The notes under the pieces were generated by a model, which ran no database searches, was not told where the DNA came from, and saw nothing but the letters and a program-made list of their open reading frames with translations. The position numbers and the translations under genes are program-made. A stretch of DNA of 11,421 bases from Pseudomonadota bacterium. GTDB lineage: Bacteria; Desulfobacterota; Desulfobacteria; Desulfobacterales; C00003060. This document shows positions 7,065-11,421 of the stretch, one piece after another. The stretch lies in contig JADFWI010000488.1 in assembly GCA_015222985.1 (NCBI GenBank), positions 1 to 11,421 of the forward strand, written 5' to 3'. How positions within the stretch are numbered: position 1 is the stretch's first letter; each line of letters starts with the position of its first letter.

Positions 7065-7250
7065 CTAGGCCATGGAGCGTACATCCTGATATTTGCTAAG
7101 CGTACAGTGAACTGCTGCCACCCGTTGAAATTCGTCAAGCTTGCTGCACCCCTTGACATAAGGGCAGGCAACCCCGCTCGTAAACAACTCGCAGTGCAAA
7201 CAAGGACTCTTTTTCAGTATATCCAGATTCGGCTCAGCCATCTGTCTCAT
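7065..7250 (-). CDS. Small Cys-rich protein of unknown function, 61 aa
   Basis: I do not recognise this protein. It has five cysteines and two nearby histidines in an ordered pattern: PCLHC (16-20), ACPYVKGC (28-35), then LDEFQRVAAVHC (38-49), giving C-x2-C-x8-C-x5-C-x13-C. Such spacing suggests zinc or an iron-sulfur cluster, but nothing proves it. There is no signal peptide or membrane segment, so a cytoplasmic protein is likely. I chose the ATG at 7250, preceded by GTGAGG; an ATG nine bases further in, or an upstream ATG at 7322 with a poor binding site, are alternatives. The stop lies 29 bases before nagZ on the same strand. The Cys pattern and coupling to nagZ favour a real gene over chance. 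Confidence 0.6.
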   Translation of the reverse strand: MRQMAEPNLDILKKSPCLHCELFTSGVACPYVKGCSKLDEFQRVAAVHCTLSKYQDVRSMA

Positions 7251-7464
7251 GGTGGGCCTCACCACGTTCGGGTCTCGTTCCGGGCTTCGCCTACCCCATA
7301 TGACAAACAACTTGTCTTTCATCGAGTCTCACTATCCGGGAATCACACCAAACTGCTTTCTAACGCATTTTCCGTTTTGTTATCACAATTTGGTCTATTT
7401 GGGAAAGCTTTGTCTCGTGAATTCGTAAGCGGGGGCGAGAGCCGAGTAGATTTGTTGGATAGTC

Positions 7465-7734
7465 TCAAGAATTGGCTTTTCTTCGATCTCGAAAGATACG
7501 TCGATCGTTTTCTGAAGAAAGACTGACAATGACGCCTTCCCTTACATTTCTTCGACGATCCTGCTTGTTCTTCCTTCTGTCCTTGCGGACCGAACTTTTC
7601 CCGGCAGGAAGAGCAACTTGTTCTTCTGGTGGGTTGTTCTTGACGGCTGATGTGCCACCGACAATTATGTCCACATTTACAAAATCCACCCTATAAACCT
7701 CCTTATCCGATACTTCTCTTATCGGTACTGTCAT
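7465..7734 (-). CDS. Small basic protein with four Asp-Arg-Arg motifs, 89 aa, function unknown
   Basis: I do not recognise a named family. The first half has alternating hydrophobic residues that look like beta strands (VYRVDFVNVDIIVGG, 13-27). The second half is very basic, with DRR at 52-54, 59-61, 77-79 and 83-85 around a short hydrophobic segment REGVIVSLS (65-73). Repeated DRR units could bind RNA, DNA or acidic lipids; this is inference. There is no signal peptide or cysteine. The ATG at 7734 follows AAAGGA five bases away; an upstream in-frame ATG at 7797 would add 21 residues but lacks a good binding site. It is the first minus-strand gene beside the divergent mscS, 214 bases before the Cys-rich gene. 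The opposite strand is also open in part here, so reality of the gene is likely, not certain. Confidence 0.55.
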   Translation of the reverse strand: MTVPIREVSDKEVYRVDFVNVDIIVGGTSAVKNNPPEEQVALPAGKSSVRKDRRKNKQDRRRNVREGVIVSLSSENDRRIFRDRRKANS

Positions 7735-7841
7735 GAAATCCTTTAGAGTTTGTTTCAAGACAGCTATATGGAGGTCATTCCCACAGGGCTTGTACATTCA
7801 CGGTGGCATCACCGGCGGAACTTCTTGCTTCCTCCCGCGTT

Positions 7842-7856
7842 GTCCTATAAAAGGAC
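7842..7856 (+). promoter_or_regulatory. Candidate -10 region of mscS with overlapping inverted repeat
   Basis: TATAAA at 7846-7851 resembles a sigma-70 -10 element and sits inside a perfect inverted repeat, GTCCT-N5-AGGAC. TTCTTG 18 bases upstream is a weak -35 match. A start near 7858 would leave about 80 bases before mscS. The overlap of the -10 and a palindrome would suit an operator, but the match is modest. The same 203-base divergent gap has a second small palindrome, CGGTG-N4-CACCG, at 7801-7814. Confidence 0.25.
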
Positions 7857-7937
7857 GAAAGTCAATTGAACCAAAGTACGTATATTGCATTTTCCGACCA
7901 GAAAGAGCTTTGATGAAAGTGATCAAGGAGACGCCCC

Positions 7938-9146
7938 ATGCCTTTTCTTAAAATCAGTATCCTCGGAAATACGATACAGGCCTATCTGATTTCGATGGCC
8001 ATACTCATTGCCGCCGTACTGTTTTCCGTAGTAGCCAATCGCTTTTTGAAAAAACACATTCATAATTGGACAAAGAAAACCAAAACCGATCTGGATGACC
8101 TCATTGTGGAACGCGTCTTTTCTCCTTTAGTCTATTTCATCCTCATCTTCGGCCTTGCCATGGCAAAAAGCCATTTGAAACTTGCCGAAAGCATTTCATC
8201 CTGGTTGGACAAGGTCTTGTTCGTTCTCGGACTGATCCTCTTTTTCGTCATTCTGAGCCGTTTCATCCAAGGACTCATCGAATTGGTAGCCAGTGGATAC
8301 ATCAAACGTATCAGGCAAAAGAGTCCTGTCAACCTGGAAGACCATATAAGAAATGCCGATCGCGTAAAAAAGCAAGTAAGGGAAATCTCCAAGATGGTCC
8401 TCGGGCTCCTTGCCATTCTGACAGTACTCTCCAACCTTGGCGTGGACCTCAAGGCCATCTGGGCCTCCCTGGGAATCGGCGGGATCGCCTTGGTCGTAGC
8501 CGTTCAAGAACCGCTGCGAAATCTTGTGGGGCGAATCTATATATTCAGCACGGGAATATTTGATGAAGGCCATTTCATCGTATTTAACAACTGGGCCGGC
8601 ACGGTCAAACGGATCGCCACGTTCAGGACGTATCTGGAACTTTTCTCGGATATGACCACGGTATCCATTCCCAACTCAGATTTTGTAAAGGGTGTGGTCA
8701 AGACGTACTACGGCCGAACCAAATTCATGTACAAATGGGATCTGGATGTGCCCTATGACATTACACCCCAGAGAATTCAGGAACTGGTTGTGAGGCTAAG
8801 GGAACTCATCACGAACAAGTCAGAGGTCAATCAGGACATGTGCTGGATTTACCTTGAACGCCTGGACCGTTACTCCAAAGTCGTGCGGGTCTGGTTTCAG
8901 GTAAATCTTCCTGGTTGGGCCGAATCCCTGTTTTACGGCAATAAGGTTCTCCACGATATTCAGCTTGTCTTTGAATCCATGCATATCCCCTTTGCCTTCC
9001 CCACCCAAACACTCCTCTTGAATCGAGATAATCCGCCTGAAGGCGCGGAAAACCAAGATCCGGTCCCCGCGGTGTTGCCCGAATCAGATGAGGACAGCGC
9101 TGACCCTACTTCCCCTTGCAGGCCTCGACATCTTGAAGGAGGCTGA
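7938..9146 (+). CDS. MscS-family mechanosensitive ion channel, 402 aa
   Basis: MscS-type channels open under membrane tension and release small solutes during osmotic downshock. Likely membrane segments lie near residues 12-33, 59-77, 89-115 and 149-167. They are followed by the pore-lining helix at about 173-202 (GIGGIALVVAVQEPLRNLVG), which has the Gly/Ala-rich pattern of the family. The cytoplasmic beta domain follows, with GHFIVFNNWAGTVKRI (211-226) and the typical TVSIPNSDF (241-249), and then an alpha/beta domain ending near VFESMHIPFAFPTQT. It has about two more membrane helices than E. coli MscS (286 residues). The last 40 residues are acidic and proline-rich and look disordered. The ATG at 7938 has AAGGAG at good distance. 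pcm starts 15 bases after its stop, so the pair is probably an operon. Ion selectivity and any ligand cannot be read from the sequence. Confidence 0.93.
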   Translation: MPFLKISILGNTIQAYLISMAILIAAVLFSVVANRFLKKHIHNWTKKTKTDLDDLIVERVFSPLVYFILIFGLAMAKSHLKLAESISSWLDKVLFVLGLILFFVILSRFIQGLIELVASGYIKRIRQKSPVNLEDHIRNADRVKKQVREISKMVLGLLAILTVLSNLGVDLKAIWASLGIGGIALVVAVQEPLRNLVGRIYIFSTGIFDEGHFIVFNNWAGTVKRIATFRTYLELFSDMTTVSIPNSDFVKGVVKTYYGRTKFMYKWDLDVPYDITPQRIQELVVRLRELITNKSEVNQDMCWIYLERLDRYSKVVRVWFQVNLPGWAESLFYGNKVLHDIQLVFESMHIPFAFPTQTLLLNRDNPPEGAENQDPVPAVLPESDEDSADPTSPCRPRHLEGG

Positions 9147-9161
9147 GGAGAGAGGCTGAAA

Positions 9162-9899
9162 ATGGCAAACGCGAAGAAAACACTGATATGTCTGCTTATC
9201 TGCATGATGGTCCCTTTTATGTTTGGTGTCACATGTAGGGCAGAAAACCCCTTTCTTCAAAGCTTTGAAAAGCGACGTGAGCACATGGTAAGAACTCAAA
9301 TTGAAGCAAGGGGAATTACTGACAAGAAAATCTTGAAGGCATTAAGAAAGGTTGAAAGGCACAAATTCGTTCCTAAGGAATATCAATTGCAAGCATATGG
9401 AGATTATCCATTGCCAATCGGGGAGGGACAAACCATATCCCAGCCCTATATCGTTGCTCTCATGACGGAGGTTTTGGATTTGGACAGCTCCAAAAAAGTG
9501 CTTGAAGTTGGCACAGGTTCCGGTTATCAGGCAGCAATATTAGCAGAAATATGCGAAAGCGTATGTACGATCGAACTAATTGGTGTGCTTGGGGAAAAGG
9601 CAAAAAACCTGTTGGCTGATTTGGGGTATGAGAATATTAACGTCAAAATTGGTGACGGATACCAAGGATGGAAAGAATATGGCCCCTTTGATGCCATCAT
9701 CGTGACATGTGCTCCTTCACACATTCCACAACCGCTTCAAGACCAGTTGGCAGAAGGTGGCAAAATGGTCATTCCTGTTGGGAAAAAATTCACGCAGGAA
9801 TTGGTGCTCCTGACCAAGCAAAAAGGGAAAATAAAGAAAAAAGACATCATTCCTGTGAGATTTGTTCCGATGATGGGAAAAGACGGGAAGGCATACTGA
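9162..9899 (+). CDS. pcm: Protein-L-isoaspartate O-methyltransferase with an N-terminal export signal, 245 aa
   Basis: PCMT uses S-adenosylmethionine to methylate isoaspartyl residues in aged proteins so that they can be repaired. The family motifs are clear: GEGQTISQP (87-95), the SAM-binding motif I VLEVGTGSGYQAA (113-125), GDGYQGW (164-170), FDAIIVTCAP (176-185) and LAEGGKMVIPVG (196-207). Unlike typical cytoplasmic Pcm of about 210 residues, it begins with a lysine-bearing start, a hydrophobic stretch at 8-24 and a possible signal peptidase I site after CRA (about residue 27). No good lipobox surrounds Cys25. This predicts a periplasmic or membrane-anchored enzyme, although SAM is normally cytoplasmic. 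TIELIGVL replaces the more usual TIER. The ATG at 9162 follows GAGAGG, and the gene lies 15 bases behind mscS. Enzyme family is secure; location is predicted only. Confidence 0.9.
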   Translation: MANAKKTLICLLICMMVPFMFGVTCRAENPFLQSFEKRREHMVRTQIEARGITDKKILKALRKVERHKFVPKEYQLQAYGDYPLPIGEGQTISQPYIVALMTEVLDLDSSKKVLEVGTGSGYQAAILAEICESVCTIELIGVLGEKAKNLLADLGYENINVKIGDGYQGWKEYGPFDAIIVTCAPSHIPQPLQDQLAEGGKMVIPVGKKFTQELVLLTKQKGKIKKKDIIPVRFVPMMGKDGKAY

Positions 9900-9930
9900 A
9901 GATGTCCCCAGCAGGCTGTCAGAATCCGAA

Positions 9931-11031
9931 CTACTTTGCCAAGGGGATACTTTGAAGAAATTCCTCGTTGGTGGGGTATGACTCAAGGGCATTGAGCAGC
10001 GAGGTCATCGCGTCTTTGGGTTTGCGGTCTACAAGGCCCCGTCGAATGGTGGCAAGGCGCTTAATATCGTCAGGGTCATACAATCTTTCCTCCTTTCGGG
10101 TCCCGCTGGTGGCCACGTTGATGGCCGGAAAAATTCTTGCTTCGGCAAGCCCGCGATCGAGAACGATTTCGCTGTTGCCGGTGCCCTTGAATTCTTCGAA
10201 GATAAGCTGATCCATGCGTGACCCAGTGTCTATTAGGGCTGTGGCGATGATGGTGACGGATCCGCCGTCTTCAATGTTGCGCGCAAGCCCGAAGAAGCGG
10301 CGAGGGATCTCCAAGGCCCCTGCATCCAAACCACCGGACAGTGTTCGACCTCTGCCCCTGCCCTTAAGGTTGAAGACCCTGCCCATGCGCGTCAGACTGT
10401 CAACAAGCACCACTATATCGCGGCCACACTCAAGCTCGGTACGCACATGAGCAAGCATCAGTTCAGCCAATCTCACGTGTTCGTCGATGCTGCGATCGCT
10501 GGAACTGGCAATGACTTCTGCGTCTACGGCGCGACGGAAGTAAGTGACTTCTTCGGGCCGCTCATCGATGAGTAGTACGAGAATGCGCGTTTGAGGATCA
10601 CCGGCGTGGATGGCCCTGGCAATTTGCTCCAGCAGAGTGGTTTTTCCGGCCTTGGGAGGTGAAACAATCAAGCCCCGGGTGCCCTTGCCGATGGGCGCCA
10701 CGAGATCAACGACGCGCATACTCATCTCCCCTGTGGCGGCAAGTTGGAACCTCTCGCATGGATCGATGGCAATAAGATGGGTGTAAAGGGTTCGTCTTCT
10801 GAACTGTTCAGAGGTGAAACCGCAGACCGATTCAACGGTGGCCAGTTGCGGTGCCTTTTTGTCCTTCCTCACTGAACCCGTGACACTGGCGCCTTGGACG
10901 AGATTGTTTTCTCTCACGAGCCTGGCCGATACCACAATTTCATTGGAACCGGGGCCAAACGGCCGCAACAGGTCACATAGTACACCACCACTTTTCCTTA
11001 ATTTCAGTACGCCGCTAGCTCTGTCCGGCAT
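9931..11031 (-). CDS. rho: Short Rho-type transcription termination factor, 366 aa
   Basis: Rho is a hexameric RNA-dependent ATPase that ends transcription. The ATPase core is well kept: PIGKGTRGLIVSPPKAGKTT (113-132, Walker A), LIDERPEEVT (154-163), VDSLTRMGR (210-218), the Q-loop GRTLSGGLDAGAL (228-240), RRFFGLARNIEDGGS (244-258), DTGSRMDQLIFEEFKGTGN, and SGTRKEE with the likely arginine finger (Arg312). At 366 residues it is shorter than E. coli Rho (419). The N-terminal helical domain is absent. The cold-shock-type RNA-binding domain begins at once, and its usual GFGFLR reads GGVLCDLLR, without the aromatics. TFDEP is replaced by SSDRS. I chose ATG 11031 with GGGGAG ten bases upstream; GTG 11079 would add 16 residues, and a stop closes the frame just beyond. 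It is likely a second, specialised Rho, though it could be the main one. Confidence 0.85.
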   Translation of the reverse strand: MPDRASGVLKLRKSGGVLCDLLRPFGPGSNEIVVSARLVRENNLVQGASVTGSVRKDKKAPQLATVESVCGFTSEQFRRRTLYTHLIAIDPCERFQLAATGEMSMRVVDLVAPIGKGTRGLIVSPPKAGKTTLLEQIARAIHAGDPQTRILVLLIDERPEEVTYFRRAVDAEVIASSSDRSIDEHVRLAELMLAHVRTELECGRDIVVLVDSLTRMGRVFNLKGRGRGRTLSGGLDAGALEIPRRFFGLARNIEDGGSVTIIATALIDTGSRMDQLIFEEFKGTGNSEIVLDRGLAEARIFPAINVATSGTRKEERLYDPDDIKRLATIRRGLVDRKPKDAMTSLLNALESYPTNEEFLQSIPLAK

Positions 11032-11104
11032 AAAAACGAATCTCCCCGCAAATGACAAAGGTCGAGCACAACCTCGCACATGGACTTTCCATAAATTTCA
11101 GGCA

Positions 11105-11133
11105 ATTGAACGCTTGTTAGGGTAAGTTCTCAA
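11105..11133 (-). promoter_or_regulatory. Candidate sigma-70 promoter for the rho-like gene
   Basis: On the minus strand TTGAGA (11133-11128) is separated by 17 bases from TTCAAT (11110-11105). The -35 matches the consensus at five of six positions and the -10 at four of six. A start near 11097 would give a leader of about 66 bases, in which ATGGA-N3-TCCAT can form a short hairpin. Confidence 0.35.
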
Positions 11134-11147
11134 TAAGTTGGTATTTG

Positions 11148-11206
11148 CCCCATCGCCCTGCCCTCTCCCCCACAGGCGGAGAGCATTTGGATGAGGGGGA
11201 TCACGC
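11148..11206. repeat. CCCTCTCCCCC-type palindromic intergenic repeat
   Basis: The segment has CTCTCC (11163-11168) and GGAGAG (11178-11183) as stem arms, followed by a GGATGAGGGGGA run. It resembles the widespread intergenic repeats built from CCCTCTCCC and its complement plus a GGGTGAGGG tail. It encodes nothing I can see. Confidence 0.45.
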
Positions 11207-11221
11207 GAACCTCAGATTTTT

Positions 11222-11250
11222 TTGATAAGTTACTTGGTAAGGTAGATAAT
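11222..11250 (+). promoter_or_regulatory. Candidate sigma-70 promoter pointing right, divergent from rho
   Basis: TTGATA (11222-11227) and GATAAT (11245-11250) are each one base off the sigma-70 hexamers and are spaced by the ideal 17 bases. Transcription would start near 11257 and run toward the right edge. No gene follows within the window, only a nine-codon reading frame at 11254. Confidence 0.45.
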
Positions 11251-11263
11251 TACATGAGACGGC

Positions 11264-11280
11264 AGGATTTGTCAAATCCT
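11264..11280. promoter_or_regulatory. Perfect palindrome AGGATTTGTCAAATCCT just after the promoter
   Basis: Two eight-base arms flank a single central T. The site begins about seven bases after the predicted start of the 11222-11250 promoter, where a repressor could block RNA polymerase; as RNA it has too small a loop for a stable full hairpin. Operator is the favoured reading, by position only. Confidence 0.35.
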
Positions 11281-11322
11281 TAGGCAGACTTCTATTATGC
11301 CATGAGAGTCGACACGCCATTT

Positions 11323-11336
11323 CGGGCCAAGGCCCG
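11323..11336. repeat. GC palindrome CGGGCC-AA-GGCCCG
   Basis: Six-base perfect arms around AA in non-coding DNA. The loop is too short for a good RNA hairpin and no T-run follows, so it is not a standard terminator. Its role is unknown. Confidence 0.25.
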
Positions 11337-11370
11337 GTTCAAAGTCGGGTTGCGCGCAAGCATGAAAATC

Positions 11371-11418
11371 CCCCCAGCCCCCTTTAATAAAGGGGGAGTT
11401 TGAAGTACCCCCCTTTGG
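11371..11418. repeat. C-run/G-run dispersed repeat with palindrome CCCCCTTTAATAAAGGGGG
   Basis: A perfect 9-1-9 palindrome at 11378-11396 is followed by a second C6TTTGG unit at 11408-11418 that looks like the beginning of another copy. Repeats of this type are common between genes of many environmental bacteria. The element may continue past the right edge. Confidence 0.5.
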
Positions 11419-11421
11419 AAA

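Larger units (their letters stand above)
11032..11421. other. Non-coding region upstream of rho
   Basis: About 390 bases without a supportable gene. It holds the rho leader and its candidate promoter, a candidate rightward promoter with a palindrome, and two families of G/C-run repeats, which are listed separately. A 25-codon leader frame overlapping the rho start has no ribosome binding site and is not called. Confidence 0.6.

Noticed and set aside
7047..7526. 159-codon plus-strand frame opposite the Cys-rich gene and the end of the DRR gene
   Set aside because: No family features, no good ribosome binding site, and it reads antisense through two better-supported minus-strand genes.
11015..11092. 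25-codon leader frame overlapping the rho start
   Set aside because: No ribosome binding site and nothing peptide-like beyond chance; no attenuator structure with a T-run.
1..11421. CRISPR array, tRNA, rRNA, insertion sequence or phage gene
   Set aside because: No regularly spaced repeats, cloverleaf, rRNA signature, transposase or integrase was seen on either strand.

Overview
The window looks like chromosomal DNA from an anaerobic Deltaproteobacterium/Desulfobacterota-type organism, perhaps a sulfate reducer. This is inference from gene content, moderate base composition and a good sigma-54-type promoter. No rRNA, tRNA, CRISPR array, integrase, transposase or phage gene was seen.

Bases 1-5735, all minus strand, form a compact central-carbon cluster read in the order fba (class II fructose-bisphosphate aldolase), pta (long, three-domain phosphate acetyltransferase), a very divergent enolase homologue of 505 residues, and pyk (pyruvate kinase, cut by the left window edge). 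fba/pta and enolase/pyk are tightly spaced; about 200 bases separate pta from the enolase gene. Together they cover the FBP/triose-phosphate step, the 2-phosphoglycerate to PEP step, PEP to pyruvate with ATP, and acetyl-CoA to acetyl phosphate. They could run toward acetate or, for the reversible steps, toward sugars. A near-consensus sigma-54 (-24/-12) promoter and an adjacent palindrome lie just upstream of fba.

Bases 5736-6018 are intergenic and end in a long imperfect inverted repeat downstream of nagZ. Bases 6019-7734, also minus strand, carry an 89-codon gene for a basic protein with four Asp-Arg-Arg motifs, a 61-codon gene for a five-cysteine protein, and nagZ (cytoplasmic beta-N-acetylhexosaminidase of peptidoglycan recycling).

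Bases 7938-9899, plus strand, encode an MscS-family mechanosensitive channel followed 15 bases later by a protein-L-isoaspartate methyltransferase with an N-terminal export signal. Both point to the cell envelope. Bases 9931-11031, minus strand and convergent with pcm, encode a short Rho-type termination ATPase that lacks the usual N-terminal helical domain and the aromatic motif of the primary RNA-binding site. Bases 11032-11421 hold a candidate rho promoter, a candidate divergent plus-strand promoter followed by a perfect palindrome, and G/C-run palindromic repeats.

The points most worth a second look are the enolase homologue (catalytic core kept, mobile loop changed, about 40-residue insertion), the minimal Rho, the exported methyltransferase, the Cys-rich and DRR-rich small proteins, and the sigma-54 control of the carbon cluster.
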